Assembly: GCA_963739395.1 (NCBI GenBank)
Contig: CAVUAE010000001.1
Coordinates: forward strand, 434,001-498,000
Source of the DNA: RBG-13-51-18 sp963739395
GTDB taxonomy: Bacteria > Chloroflexota > Dehalococcoidia > Dehalococcoidales > RBG-16-60-22
DNA length: 64,000 nt
Direction of reading: 5' to 3'
Shown here one piece after another: positions 1 through 8,922 of this stretch. Every line of letters begins with the position of its first letter. The stretch's first letter is position 1. The position numbers and the translations under genes were made by a program. The notes under the pieces were generated by a model. It ran no database searches, had not been told where the DNA came from, and saw only the letters and a list, made by a program, of their open reading frames with translations.

Positions 1-37
1 AGTAGGCGTGGTATATATTTTAACTTCCTTAGCCACC

Positions 38-280
38 TTACGACTCACTCTCTTTATCGACTTTTATCTTGGGCAGCTTTGGCAGCTTGAAAAGACTACC
101 GTTCTTCTTTAACGGATTATAGGTCGGGAAGCCATTAAGAAATTTTCTAGTCTTTCCGCAATATTTACACTTACCAATGCTACTGGGTCCCTTAGCCATT
201 TCGATTACCCAGTAATGATGGCACGTCTGTTTAGCTTCTTTTTCTTCAATTCTTTCCTTAACTTTTACTTTTTGTCTCAT
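38..280 (-). CDS. small Cys/His-pair protein, unknown function
   Basis: Lysine-rich protein of about 80 residues with a Cys-His-His segment near residue 20 and a CKYCG knuckle near residue 39. These could bind one zinc ion, which is an inference. The ATG at 280 is preferred over a TTG one codon upstream because an AAGGGGGTG ribosome-binding site lies about 7 bases before it. The C-terminal third is rich in Lys and Pro. I do not recognise a named family. It is the first of a series of minus-strand genes ending at the window edge, followed upstream by a ferredoxin and a Crp-type regulator. Confidence 0.6.
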   Translation of the reverse strand: MRQKVKVKERIEEKEAKQTCHHYWVIEMAKGPSSIGKCKYCGKTRKFLNGFPTYNPLKKNGSLFKLPKLPKIKVDKESES

Positions 281-451
281 CAAACACCCCCTTCTCTCTC
301 TATCGGTATAATTCTAAGATATCACCTAAACGCTGTATGCGACTTTTGTCTTATATAGATATTGGCTAGTAAATATAACGGTTTTGTTAAGATAAAGTAA
401 ATATCTAAAGAGAAATACCAAGGATAGTTAAAAACTTGGGGAAAAATAAGG

Positions 452-664
452 TTATTTTTCGTCGTCTTCGAAGACGATTTCAAAGGGGCAGGAAATAGCG
501 CCTGTCGGACAAACAAGCTCACACATCGTACACCAGCCGCATTCATCAACTTTAACGATAGTCACGGTATCATCTTTTATTGCCAGAGCGCCACAAGTAC
601 AAATACTAACGCATAAACCGCAGTGGTCGCATCTTTCTTTGTCGATTATCGGCATTTCAGCCAT
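452..664 (-). CDS. 2[4Fe-4S] ferredoxin
   Basis: Small electron carrier. Two classic cluster motifs are visible: CDHCGLCVSIC near the N-terminus, and CGWCTMCELVC followed by Pro in the second half. Both have the C-x2-C-x2-C-x3-C spacing of bacterial 2[4Fe-4S] ferredoxins, and the acidic C-terminus is also typical. The start is probably the ATG at 664 (Met-Ala-Glu). A GGGGAG site lies 8 bases before it, but only 2 bases before the alternative ATG at 668-670. An extra Cys follows the first motif. A role in low-potential electron transfer is expected; the partner is unknown. It lies just downstream of the Crp/Fnr-type gene on the same strand. Confidence 0.85.
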   Translation of the reverse strand: MAEMPIIDKERCDHCGLCVSICTCGALAIKDDTVTIVKVDECGWCTMCELVCPTGAISCPFEIVFEDDEK

Positions 665-726
665 CTTCATATCTCCCCATACTCATATTCTAATGAGTAA
701 ATGCTAAAACGTCTGCGACATTTCTC

Positions 727-1389
727 TCATTCTGTTATGCCAGCGATTTTCTTAAGTGTTGCATAGTTAGCGACGATTATGCGGTTACGCTCGACCCTGA
801 TAGCCCCTTCTTCTTCCAAATTTCTAAACGACCTGCCCACCATTTCGCGGGCAGTACCAATCATGGACGCCATTTCCTGCTGTGTCAGACGTGGTTTTTC
901 ACTATTCCCAACATATTCCAGTAGTATCTTGGCGACCCTGCCGTTAACATGCCGGAAGGAAAGGTCCTCCACGAGCGTAATCATCTCCTGCACACGTAGA
1001 GATAACACTTTTATGATATTCATGGCTACCTGCGGATATTCTCTGGAAATACTTTCCAGGTCTTTCTTCTTGATGCCGTGAAGAGTTACGGCGCTCATCG
1101 CTGCTGCGCTGGCCAGATTCACTCCACCAAGAGGCGGTACATCGTTAAAAGAATCGCCGGGACGTATGATGCGCAGAATTTGTTCTTTACCGTCAGCCGA
1201 AGTTTTAAAGACCTTCACCACACCGTCAACGACGAAATAAAGCGCTTCAGCAGGCTCTCCTTCGAAAACGATGATGTCTCCCCGAACCGCCTTCTTTTCA
1301 AATACTTTGTTGTTTATCGAAGCCAGCACGGAGTCGCCCAATCCGGAGAAATAAGGTATCGATTTTAATGCTTCCAGTTTTACCGGCAT
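727..1389 (-). CDS. Crp/Fnr-family transcriptional regulator
   Basis: Cytoplasmic DNA-binding regulator of 220 residues, the normal family length. Residues 10-120 form the cyclic-nucleotide-binding-like beta roll (GDIIVFEGEPAEALYFVVDG and the RPGDSF turn). A long dimerisation helix follows at about 120-145. A winged helix-turn-helix fills the C-terminus, with LTQQEMASMIGTAREMVGRS as the recognition region. There are no cysteines in the N-terminal part, so an FNR-type oxygen-sensing cluster is excluded, and the Arg/Ser pair that would bind cAMP is not evident. The ligand is unknown. Its position next to the ferredoxin suggests redox or energy control, which is inference. Confidence 0.88.
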   Translation of the reverse strand: MPVKLEALKSIPYFSGLGDSVLASINNKVFEKKAVRGDIIVFEGEPAEALYFVVDGVVKVFKTSADGKEQILRIIRPGDSFNDVPPLGGVNLASAAAMSAVTLHGIKKKDLESISREYPQVAMNIIKVLSLRVQEMITLVEDLSFRHVNGRVAKILLEYVGNSEKPRLTQQEMASMIGTAREMVGRSFRNLEEEGAIRVERNRIIVANYATLKKIAGITE

Positions 1390-1522
1390 ATTAAATCTAA
1401 CACCTGCATTCAGAAAATTTCTTCAAGGATTATACCAAGTTAAGGTAGATACAGTAAAGAAAATTAACTCTAGAAGACAGCTTTTCAGTGGAGGCAATCA
1501 CGATAGGCTTAATATTGTTCTG

Positions 1523-2230
1523 TTAGTTTTTGCTTTGGAAGTAATATCCCACGCCAGCCTCGGTTAAGATATACTTTGGCGCCGATGGGTTTGGCTCAAT
1601 TTTCTGGCGTAGGTGAGAAATGTAAATCCGTACGTAGTCAATATCGTCAATGTACTCAAAACCCCAAACATGCTCCAATACCTTCTGGTGAGGCACGACA
1701 CGACCAGCGTTTCCCAGGAGCAGTACCAGGAGTCGAAACTCATGAGGAGTGAGTTTAATTTTCTGGCCGTTAACCATGACTTTACGTCCCACTACATCGA
1801 TGGAGAGGTAATCATCGGAGAAATAGGCATTTGGCGCTTTTTCTTTCGGAGGGTTATCAATGCGGCGCAGGACCGCTTTTACTCGGGCGACAAGCTCCCG
1901 ATTGCCTATTGGTTTAGAGAGGTATTCATCAGCGCCACTTTCCAAGCCGCGGATGATATCGGATTCGGATTTATGCTTGCCAGTAAGCATAATAACGGGG
2001 ATTTCACTGAAATCGCGAATCAAACTACAGGTCTGCCAGCCGTCTAGTTCCGGCATCATGACGTCAAGGAGGATAAGGTCAGGTGTTTTTTGATGGACAA
2101 TACTTATGGCTTCGCGACCATCGGTAGCTTTTAGTACACTAAACCCACTAAGAGATAATAACTGGGAGAATAATTTGACCTGTACCGGGTCATCATCAAC
2201 AACAAGAATATTTTTAGCCACCGATATCAC
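1523..2230 (-). CDS. OmpR/PhoB-family response regulator
   Basis: Two-domain regulator of 235 residues. The receiver (residues 7-120) has an acidic triplet DDD, the phosphoacceptor Asp at about residue 56 (LLDVMMP), the Thr in MLTG and the Lys in LSKP. A linker leads to a winged-helix DNA-binding domain (about 140-232) with LTPHEFRLL and the closing GVGYYF strand. The start is ambiguous: GTG at 2230, or a second GTG at 2221 that begins Val-Ala-Lys-Asn. Neither has a strong ribosome-binding site. No full sensor kinase is adjacent. The orphan HisKA-domain gene just upstream on the same strand may be its partner or modulator. Confidence 0.9.
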   Translation of the reverse strand: MISVAKNILVVDDDPVQVKLFSQLLSLSGFSVLKATDGREAISIVHQKTPDLILLDVMMPELDGWQTCSLIRDFSEIPVIMLTGKHKSESDIIRGLESGADEYLSKPIGNRELVARVKAVLRRIDNPPKEKAPNAYFSDDYLSIDVVGRKVMVNGQKIKLTPHEFRLLVLLLGNAGRVVPHQKVLEHVWGFEYIDDIDYVRIYISHLRQKIEPNPSAPKYILTEAGVGYYFQSKN

Positions 2231-2323
2231 TTCTATCGAGAAATCTTGATTTTATAACGAAAATAATACTAGTCGTGATTTCTCAAATACCCCATTATAT
2301 CACAGCTTAGTGTTTTTTACGAT

Positions 2324-2656
2324 TTAGTCAGTTTCCAATCGCTTAATAACATTGTTCGTCAAGTCATATAGGCGGTTGCCGTGTTTTAAAATATACTGTA
2401 ATGCCTCACGTTGTTTAGTATTCAGTTTACCATTTCCTTCATCCAGCATTATTTGAGAATAACCGATTATTATGTTTATTGAACCGTGAATATCATGCGC
2501 AATCTGGTTAAGATTATCAGGATTCTTGTCATCAATCTTCTTAGAGGAATACGCCGATATTGACATGCCACCACCTATCGTTTTTTCGACTATGATATTA
2601 CCTGTTTTTCGAGACATTAGCGGAGTTATTATATCACCTAAAGGGACACCAGACAA
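2324..2656 (-). CDS. orphan HisKA (histidine phosphotransfer/dimerisation) domain protein
   Basis: About 110 residues. The C-terminal 60 residues look like a HisKA dimerisation domain, with AHDIHGSINIIIGYSQIML in place of the usual SHELRTPL box, so the phosphoacceptor His is kept. The protein stops directly after the second helix, and no HATPase_c domain follows in any frame. It cannot phosphorylate itself, but could receive or pass on phosphate or act as a dimerisation decoy. The first 45 residues have no recognised fold. The start is uncertain: TTG at 2656 has no ribosome-binding site, and an internal ATG begins Met-Ser-Arg-Lys. It lies upstream of the OmpR-type regulator on the same strand. 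Confidence 0.6.
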   Translation of the reverse strand: MSGVPLGDIITPLMSRKTGNIIVEKTIGGGMSISAYSSKKIDDKNPDNLNQIAHDIHGSINIIIGYSQIMLDEGNGKLNTKQREALQYILKHGNRLYDLTNNVIKRLETD

Positions 2657-2752
2657 GATTACAAATAAAACAAACGTTGCATAATACTTGTTTCATATCA
2701 TAAAATACGTCATTTATCCCCTCTTAATACAAAAATCTGACAGGTTGTTAAG

Positions 2753-2782
2753 TTGTATTTGGCGAAACATTTTGCCTATAAT
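2753..2782 (+). promoter_or_regulatory. sigma-70-type promoter for the 2803 gene
   Basis: TTGTAT at 2753-2758 and a perfect TATAAT at 2777-2782 are separated by 18 bases. The predicted transcription start falls near 2789, giving a very short leader before the ATG at 2803. Confidence 0.7.
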
Positions 2783-2802
2783 AGCTTTAGATAGAGATTA
2801 AC

Positions 2803-3573
2803 ATGAGTAAATTGATTGAAAAACTACGCAAGCTAGCCCAGGTAGCGCCCCAACCGATGGGATTCCATACCTCCCGACCGGCAGAAGCCAGCTCGAAAAT
2901 ACTAATTATTAGCAGATTGGCATTAAATAACAACGTCCCATCTCTAAAAAGCAACCCCGGCGTCGATGCCGTCCTGATCCAGACGAATCAAAGTAAAACG
3001 ACGGCTAAAGATATCCAAAAAGCCACTAAATCACTAGGTGATATACCCTGGGGTGTGTATCTCGAGGAAAATAGCAGCGAAATAACCGCCTTGCTTGAGG
3101 CTAATTGCGACTTCATCGTATTCTCACCAACCAGTCTTATTCCCGACCTGCCCCAGGATGAGAAAATCGGCAAAATCATTCAAGTTGATTCGTCTATGGA
3201 TGATGGATTATTAAGAACGATTAATGACCTGCCGGCGGACGCCGTGCTGGTAACCGATACTCTCGATAACAACGAGACGCTGACGATGCATCGCTTAATG
3301 ATTTACCGTCACCTGGCGAATTTCATCGTTAAGCCGCTGATAGTCCCTGTTCCGGTCAATATTACCGAAGCCGAACTGAAAGCTCTCTACGACGCTGATA
3401 TCGACGGTGTATTGGTGGAGATGGATGAAGAGGGCATAAAAGAGTTGCATAAAATCGCCATCAAGTTACCGCCGCGTACGGCTAAAAAACGGGAAAAAGG
3501 CGGCGTGATTCTACCGCATATAAGTGGTGAAGCCAGCCCGGCACCCCCAGATGAAGAAGAGGAAGACGAGTAA
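2803..3573 (+). CDS. TIM-barrel-like protein with acidic tail, unknown function
   Basis: 256 residues, with regularly alternating hydrophobic strands and helices. Strand-like segments include KILIISRLAL, VDAVLIQT, IPWGVYL, CDFIVFSP, DAVLVTDT, LIVPVPVNI and IDGVLVEM. This is the pattern of a TIM barrel of the indole/thiamine-phosphate-synthase type, but I cannot assign catalytic residues. The C-terminus is a run of Pro and acidic residues (PAPPDEEEEDE). No signal peptide or membrane segment is seen, so it is probably cytoplasmic. It has its own promoter and stands alone, followed by the methyltransferase after about 60 bases. No function is claimed. Confidence 0.75.
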   Translation: MSKLIEKLRKLAQVAPQPMGFHTSRPAEASSKILIISRLALNNNVPSLKSNPGVDAVLIQTNQSKTTAKDIQKATKSLGDIPWGVYLEENSSEITALLEANCDFIVFSPTSLIPDLPQDEKIGKIIQVDSSMDDGLLRTINDLPADAVLVTDTLDNNETLTMHRLMIYRHLANFIVKPLIVPVPVNITEAELKALYDADIDGVLVEMDEEGIKELHKIAIKLPPRTAKKREKGGVILPHISGEASPAPPDEEEEDE

Positions 3574-3631
3574 CTCTTTCTAGTTTACTTAAGTATCCCC
3601 TACTCTATTGTTGTCGAAAAAAGGAGAGTTT

Positions 3632-4360
3632 ATGTCCAGCGATGTTGAAATCACTAATTATGACCCGATAGCCGATATCTTTATTGCCCACGCGGGGAGA
3701 ATCGATTCCTGGAACAATTTGTACGAAAGGCCGAATACACTGTCCAGATTGCCGGATATAAAAGGGAAAAACGTGCTTGACCTGGGCTGCGCAACCGGCT
3801 TTTTTACGGAATACGCCCTGGGAAAAGGGGCGGATGTCACCGCCGTGGATGCGAGTCAAAAACTGATAGATAAACTGGGTGCTAAAATAAAGTCGCCGAA
3901 GGTTAAGCTGCATTGCGCGGACATCGGCCAACCAATGCCATTTTTAAAAACCAGTTCGTTTGACGCGATAATATGCTCGCTGGTATTGGACTATATAAAA
4001 GACTGGAAGCCGGTGATAGCAGAGCTTTACCGTGTTTTGAAAAAGGAAGGAAGGGTGGTAATAGCGACAGGACATCCTTTCTCTTCGTATCTTTACCTGG
4101 CAAGGATTAAAAGGCCGGAAAGCTATTTTGCCTTCAAGATGATTGAGGACACCTGGGCTGTCAGGAGCCCGCGTCCCTTTAAAACACATTACTATATACG
4201 GCCACTGCATGAAGTACTCCGGCCAATAATAGAATCGAAATTCAAGATAATCAGCATCGATGAGCCTCTACCGGACGAAAGATGCAAAGAAATCAGCCCC
4301 GGGGATTACCAGCGATTAATGGACCAGCCGTCGTTTTTGTTTATCGTGCTGGAGAAGTAA
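3632..4360 (+). CDS. class I SAM-dependent methyltransferase
   Basis: About 242 residues. The SAM-binding Rossmann core starts with VLDLGCATGFFTEYAL (motif I). It continues with VTAVDASQ (motif II), the CADIGQPMPF region, and FDAIICSLVLDYI before RVLKKEGRVVIAT (motif III). This is the Methyltransf_11/25 pattern of small-molecule methyltransferases related to UbiE/MenG. The C-terminal part has a substrate-cap segment rich in aromatic residues. The ATG at 3632 is chosen because AAGGAG lies about 5-6 bases upstream; a TTG at 3608 would lie before that site. It is followed by the GNAT gene after 3 bases and is probably cotranscribed with it. The substrate is unknown. Confidence 0.85.
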   Translation: MSSDVEITNYDPIADIFIAHAGRIDSWNNLYERPNTLSRLPDIKGKNVLDLGCATGFFTEYALGKGADVTAVDASQKLIDKLGAKIKSPKVKLHCADIGQPMPFLKTSSFDAIICSLVLDYIKDWKPVIAELYRVLKKEGRVVIATGHPFSSYLYLARIKRPESYFAFKMIEDTWAVRSPRPFKTHYYIRPLHEVLRPIIESKFKIISIDEPLPDERCKEISPGDYQRLMDQPSFLFIVLEK

Positions 4361-4363
4361 ACT

Positions 4364-4846
4364 ATGAAAATCCGTAAAGCTAAACGTAAAGATGCCCCCG
4401 CCATAGGGGCAATGCTTGAGGAATTCTGCACCTTTTTAAAGTCGATAGGCGATGATACGGATTTTAAGTGCAACGCCAATACTTTTTTGCACGACGGCTT
4501 CGGGAAAAATCCGGCTTTTAAAGGCCTCGTAGCAGATAACAACGGCGAAGCGATAGGCTATCTGCTCTATCATTTTGGCTATTATACAGACGAAGCGATG
4601 CGTATCGTGCACATAGTTGACCTTTATGTCCGCCTAGAATACCGCCGTCAAGGTATCGGTAAAGCCTTGATGGAAAGAGCCGGTGAGATTTGTAGCAAAG
4701 CCGGTGGAAAAAGGTTGTTCTGGTCAGTCTATACGCCCAATAAAAATGCCCTGGCATTTTATAAGCGAATCGGGGCACGGCACACCAAAGACTTGGAATT
4801 CATGTATTTACCACTGGGAAAACAGACAGACCAAAAAAAATCCTAG
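4364..4846 (+). CDS. GNAT-family N-acetyltransferase
   Basis: 160 residues, a standard single GNAT domain. The acetyl-CoA-binding motif A is seen as VRLEYRRQGIGKALM (pattern Q/R-x-x-G-x-G/A), preceded by the beta4 strand IVHIVDLYV. The C-terminal motif B is SVYTPNKNALAFYKRIGAR, where Asn and Tyr are typical of the family. The acceptor is unknown. It starts 3 bases after the methyltransferase stop. The last four bases overlap the 3' end of the convergent guaB3 gene, so the two transcription units meet tail to tail without a visible terminator. Confidence 0.88.
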   Translation: MKIRKAKRKDAPAIGAMLEEFCTFLKSIGDDTDFKCNANTFLHDGFGKNPAFKGLVADNNGEAIGYLLYHFGYYTDEAMRIVHIVDLYVRLEYRRQGIGKALMERAGEICSKAGGKRLFWSVYTPNKNALAFYKRIGARHTKDLEFMYLPLGKQTDQKKS

Positions 4847-5997
4847 ACCCGCTGAGTCATCTGGTAAGACTTGCCCTCGGTGACGATGGACGGGGCGATA
4901 ACCATCTCGGCTTTATGGAATTCCCTAATATTAGCGGCGCCGCAGAAACCCATCGCCGTGCGTAAAGCCCCGACAAAATTTTCCGTGCCGTGGACGACCG
5001 ATGTCGGTCCGAAGAGTAGCTTTTCTAGCGTGGTAGTCGTGCCAACTTTAATGCGTGTGCCCCGGGGTAAGGCGGGATGGGGATGAGACATACCCCAGTG
5101 ATAGCCGCGTCCTGGGGCTTCTTTAGTCTGGGCAATAGGCGAACCTATCATGACGGCGTCCGTGCCAGCGGCAAAGGCTTTACAGATATCGCCGCCTTTG
5201 CGTAAACCGCCGTCGGTAATTATCGGGATATATTTACCGGTTTCCTTATAATATGTTTCTCTCGCTGCCGCGCAGTCGATAGTGGCAGTTATTTGCGGCA
5301 CGCCGACGCCTAACACTTCTCTTGAAGTACAGGCAGCGCCGGGACCGACACCAACCAGCACACCGGCAATACCTGTCTTTATCAGTTCAAGACAGGCAGT
5401 ATAACTAACGCAATTGCCAACGACAATCGGCATTTTAATCTGTTTGCATAATTTCGAAAAAATCAAGCCGCGGTAACTCTTGGAAATATGGCGGGCGCTG
5501 GTAACGGTGGACTGTACAACTAAAATATCGCCGCCGGCTTCTGCTACGATTGGCGCCAGGCGCTTGGTATTAGCGGGTATTAGAGAAATAGCACAGACGG
5601 CGCCGGCTTTCTTTATCGCTTTGACTCTATCGCCAACCAGGTTGTCTTTTATCGGTTCTTTATAAACCTGCTGCAATAAAGAGGTAACTTCGGTGTCGGA
5701 GGCTTTAGCGATTTTTTCCAGAATTTCATCGGGATTAGTGTAGCGTGCCTGGATGCCATCAAGATTGAGAACACCCAAACCACCCAGTTTATTTATATGG
5801 ATTGCCAGCTTAACGTCAACAACGGAGTCCATAGCGGAGGTAATAAAGGGAATAGAAAAAGTAAATTTACCAATTTTGAAATCCGTGTTGGTTTGGTCGG
5901 GGTTGAGGGTGACATCCCCGGGCACGATGGCTACTTCGTCAAAGCCGTAGGCTTGCTTAAGTAGTTTAAACTTTGGGTTAGCCTTTGCGCTGCACAT
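4843..5997 (-). CDS. guaB3: GuaB3-type IMP dehydrogenase family protein (no CBS domains)
   Basis: TIM-barrel enzyme of the IMPDH/GMP reductase family in purine metabolism. YGFDEVAIVPGDVTL is the characteristic N-terminal motif. The substrate loop GVGPGAACTSREVLGVGVPQ carries the catalytic Cys, and IITDGGLRKGGDICKAFAAG binds the phosphate. The roughly 120-residue CBS pair that interrupts ordinary GuaB is absent, which places it with GuaB3-type proteins. The start is uncertain. ATG codons exist at 6024 and 5997; the latter has AAGAG about 11 bases upstream, and a TTG at 6057 extends the frame further. Whether the product acts as an IMP dehydrogenase or a GMP reductase cannot be read from the sequence. 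Confidence 0.85.
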   Translation of the reverse strand: MCSAKANPKFKLLKQAYGFDEVAIVPGDVTLNPDQTNTDFKIGKFTFSIPFITSAMDSVVDVKLAIHINKLGGLGVLNLDGIQARYTNPDEILEKIAKASDTEVTSLLQQVYKEPIKDNLVGDRVKAIKKAGAVCAISLIPANTKRLAPIVAEAGGDILVVQSTVTSARHISKSYRGLIFSKLCKQIKMPIVVGNCVSYTACLELIKTGIAGVLVGVGPGAACTSREVLGVGVPQITATIDCAAARETYYKETGKYIPIITDGGLRKGGDICKAFAAGTDAVMIGSPIAQTKEAPGRGYHWGMSHPHPALPRGTRIKVGTTTTLEKLLFGPTSVVHGTENFVGALRTAMGFCGAANIREFHKAEMVIAPSIVTEGKSYQMTQRV

Positions 5998-6119
5998 ATA
6001 TTTATGTGCTCTTAATGATAACATAATTTCAAAATGTTTTGCAAGAGATTTTAACAATTATTACAAATTTTTTAGTTTTAATAAAACACTTAAAGTAAAT
6101 AGATAGTCTAGTTCAAAGC

Positions 6120-6149
6120 TAGACACGCATATGTTTATCAGATTATAAT
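6120..6149 (+). promoter_or_regulatory. promoter of the rsmI-metG operon
   Basis: TAGACA at 6120-6125 and TATAAT at 6144-6149 are 18 bases apart. The ATG of rsmI follows at 6171 after an AAGGA ribosome-binding site. Confidence 0.55.
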
Positions 6150-6170
6150 TAAAAAGTTAAGGACACCAAA

Positions 6171-7010
6171 ATGCCGATTCTTTACGTTGTCGCTACCCCC
6201 ATTGGCAATCTCGAAGACATTTCTCTGCGGGCGCTTCGCGTGCTGCGCGAGGTGAAACTTGTCGCCGCCGAAGATACTCGTAAGACAAGGCGTCTATTAA
6301 CCACTTACAATATCAAAACGCCGATGACCAGTTACTTCGAGCATAATAAATTAACTAAGTTGGACTATATCCTCGGCCAAGTTAAGAAAGTAGATGTCGC
6401 ATTGGTATCGGAAGCAGGAATGCCCGGTATTTCCGACCCCGGCTACGAGCTTATTGCCGCTGCTAACCGAGAGAAGATACCGGTCGTGCCAATTCCGGGT
6501 GCATCGGCGATAACGACGGCACTGGCAGTATCAGGTTTGCCAACCGACAGGTTTGTGTTTATCGGCTTCCTGCCGCCTAAAGCGGCCGCAAGATGTAAAG
6601 CGCTGGTGGCAATAGCCAACGAGACGGGTACCATCATCGCTCTGGAAGCTCCACATCGACTTAAAGCAACATTAGAGGATATTTTTGATATACTGGATGA
6701 CAGGCGTATTACCATTTGCCGAGAAATGACCAAGCTCCATGAAGAGGTCTTTCGCGGGACAGTAGGCGAAGCGATTAAGTATTTCACCAATCCGCGCGGT
6801 GAGTTCACGCTAGTCATCGAGGGCAAAGGAAGTAAAGAGAAGCCGCAGATGACCGATGCTATAGAAAGACAATTGCATGAATTATACCTCTCCGGTGCTA
6901 AAGCTAAACAAGCCGTTGCTGCCGTCGCCGGTGAAACAGGATTAAGAAGAAAAGAGCTTTACCAGACCTGGCTTAAATTAGACAAGGTTTGGGAGAGAAA
7001 AAATAAATAA
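6171..7010 (+). CDS. rsmI: 16S rRNA 2'-O-ribose C1402 methyltransferase RsmI
   Basis: 279 residues, the usual RsmI length. The N-terminus LYVVATPIGNLEDISLRAL is diagnostic. It is followed by AAEDTRKTRRLL, the loop SEAGMPGISDPGYELI, and VVPIPGASAITTALAVSGLP, all hallmarks of the tetrapyrrole-methylase-fold RsmI group. The enzyme methylates the ribose of C1402 in 16S rRNA with SAM. It is the first gene of an operon with a small zinc-ribbon gene, metG and a prenyl synthase, with short gaps throughout. Confidence 0.95.
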   Translation: MPILYVVATPIGNLEDISLRALRVLREVKLVAAEDTRKTRRLLTTYNIKTPMTSYFEHNKLTKLDYILGQVKKVDVALVSEAGMPGISDPGYELIAAANREKIPVVPIPGASAITTALAVSGLPTDRFVFIGFLPPKAAARCKALVAIANETGTIIALEAPHRLKATLEDIFDILDDRRITICREMTKLHEEVFRGTVGEAIKYFTNPRGEFTLVIEGKGSKEKPQMTDAIERQLHELYLSGAKAKQAVAAVAGETGLRRKELYQTWLKLDKVWERKNK

Positions 7011-7038
7011 CCACAATAACAGATAAAGGAGTAAATAT

Positions 7039-7251
7039 ATGCGTCGTGGCTGTGTATCTTTAGGTGAGATTAAATGCGATAGCTGTAAAAAACCCATCCC
7101 CTATCCCGACCGCTACCTGGCGATCAATGAAAAGGATGGGAAAGAGGATGCAGAAGGCGAAACGAAGCGTTACTGCATCGAATGCTGTCTAAAGAAAGGT
7201 TATGCCCAGTATAAAGAAGAAAAGGGTGAAAAGATATTAACCTTTTTCTAA
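7039..7251 (+). CDS. small zinc-ribbon-like protein
   Basis: 70 residues with two Cys pairs, CDSCKKPIP and YCIECCLKKGY, about 35 residues apart. This suggests a single structural zinc site. Very charged, and probably cytoplasmic. An AGGAG site precedes the ATG at 7039 (AGGAGTAAATAT). It lies between rsmI and metG, 28 bases after the first and 9 bases before the second, so it is part of the same transcript. Family and function not recognised; a role near translation is suggested only by its neighbours. Confidence 0.75.
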   Translation: MRRGCVSLGEIKCDSCKKPIPYPDRYLAINEKDGKEDAEGETKRYCIECCLKKGYAQYKEEKGEKILTFF

Positions 7252-7260
7252 ACATTGATT

Positions 7261-8922
7261 ATGAGTGAAAAAATTTTTATTGGAGTCGCCTGGCCTTATG
7301 CCAACGGCTCACTTCATGTAGGACATATCGCCGGATGTTATTTACCGGCAGACATCTTCGCCCGTTACCATCGCCTTAAGGGTAATGAGGTGCTTATGGT
7401 ATCCGGCTCCGACCAGCATGGCACGCCTATAACCATCAGAGCCGAACAGGAAAAAAAGTCTCCGGCGGAAATCGCCAAACAATACCACCAGGACTTTATT
7501 GAAACATGGAAGGGACTGGGGATTTCCTGGGATTTATATACAACGACGGGGACAGCCAATCATGTGGCAGTGGTGCAAGATATGTTCAATACCCTGATGA
7601 AACACGGATACATCTACAAAGCCCGCACATCACAACCCTACTGTCCCAAGTGTCAGCGTTTCTTGCCCGACCGCTATGTAGAAGGCACCTGTCCCTATTG
7701 CGGAGATAAAGAGGCACGGGGCGACGAATGTGAAAAATGCGGTAAACCCCTTAACGCCGCCGAAGTAAAAAACCCACGCTGCCGGAACTGCGGAACCACG
7801 CCCGAATTCCGAGAGACAGAGCATTTCTTCTTCAAATTAAGTGACTTCCAAGAGAAACTGCTGGATTGGGTGAAGGCACAAACCCATTGGCGTAATAATG
7901 TGCGAAACTTCACTATCGGCTTCCTGGAGGAAGGTTTAAAAGACCGAGCTATTACGCGAGATATCGACTGGGGTATTAAAATACCGGTACCCGGATTCGA
8001 AAAAAAGCGTTTTTACGTCTGGTTCGAGAATGTCATCGGCTACCTTTCCGCCAGCAAAGAATGGGCACAAATCCAGGGCGACTCGGAAAAGTGGCAGCGG
8101 TTCTGGCAGGGGGATGCGAAAGCTTATTATTTCATCGGCAAGGACAATATCACTTTTCATACAATGAACTGGCCTGCGGAACTGATGGGTTACGGGGGGT
8201 TAAACCTACCTTACGATGTACCCGGCAATGAGTTCCTAACCATCGAAGGCAGGAAAATTTCCACCAGCCGTAATTGGGCAGTCTGGCTGCCGGACTACCT
8301 CTCCCGCTATGACCCCGACCCGTTAAGATACATCCTCTCCATTAATATGCCGGAGACCAATGATGCTGATTTTTCCTGGCGGGAGTTCGTCCGCCGCAAC
8401 AACGACGAGCTAGTGGCGACCTACGGCAACCTGGTTAATCGCGTGCTGACATTTACTTACAGAAACTTCGATGGCAAAGTGCCGGAGTCCGGGAAGTTAG
8501 ACGCCGCCGATAAAAGTATCATCAAAGATGCCGATGCTTGTCTGGAAAAAGTCGGGGAACTAATTGCTAAGTGCAACTTTAAACAGGCTATTAATGCCGC
8601 CATGGCTCTAGCGCAGCAGGCAAACCGCTACCTCGACGAAAAAGCCCCCTGGAAAAAAATTAAAGAAGATAAACAGGCGGCGGGAACATCACTCTATGTC
8701 GCTATCAATGTTATATCGCGACTAAAAACTATGCTGGCGCCCTTCCTGCCCTTCAGCTCGCAAAAAGTGCATGAATATCTAGGATTTGAAGGAAAATTAG
8801 AGGAATACGGCTGGAAGCCGCAGCCAGTGCCCGCGGGACAAAAATTGAAAGAGCCAAAACCCCTCTTTACCAAACTCGATGAGAGTATAATTGAAGAGGA
8901 GACTAAGCGCATTGGAACTTAA
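7261..8922 (+). CDS. metG: methionyl-tRNA synthetase
   Basis: Class I aminoacyl-tRNA synthetase charging tRNA-Met. It shows the HVGH signature (residues 19-22) and a KISTS signature (about 331-335) replacing KMSKS. It has a double zinc-knuckle insertion, with CPKC, CPYC, CEKC and CRNC pairs at residues 120-185. The alpha-helical anticodon-binding domain follows (ADFSWREFVRRNNDELVATYGN onwards). The protein ends at about 553 residues, so it lacks the C-terminal dimerisation/tRNA-binding domain of longer MetRS. The ATG at 7261 is preferred over a TTG two codons upstream. The 3' end overlaps the start of the downstream prenyl synthase gene. Confidence 0.96.
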   Translation: MSEKIFIGVAWPYANGSLHVGHIAGCYLPADIFARYHRLKGNEVLMVSGSDQHGTPITIRAEQEKKSPAEIAKQYHQDFIETWKGLGISWDLYTTTGTANHVAVVQDMFNTLMKHGYIYKARTSQPYCPKCQRFLPDRYVEGTCPYCGDKEARGDECEKCGKPLNAAEVKNPRCRNCGTTPEFRETEHFFFKLSDFQEKLLDWVKAQTHWRNNVRNFTIGFLEEGLKDRAITRDIDWGIKIPVPGFEKKRFYVWFENVIGYLSASKEWAQIQGDSEKWQRFWQGDAKAYYFIGKDNITFHTMNWPAELMGYGGLNLPYDVPGNEFLTIEGRKISTSRNWAVWLPDYLSRYDPDPLRYILSINMPETNDADFSWREFVRRNNDELVATYGNLVNRVLTFTYRNFDGKVPESGKLDAADKSIIKDADACLEKVGELIAKCNFKQAINAAMALAQQANRYLDEKAPWKKIKEDKQAAGTSLYVAINVISRLKTMLAPFLPFSSQKVHEYLGFEGKLEEYGWKPQPVPAGQKLKEPKPLFTKLDESIIEEETKRIGT

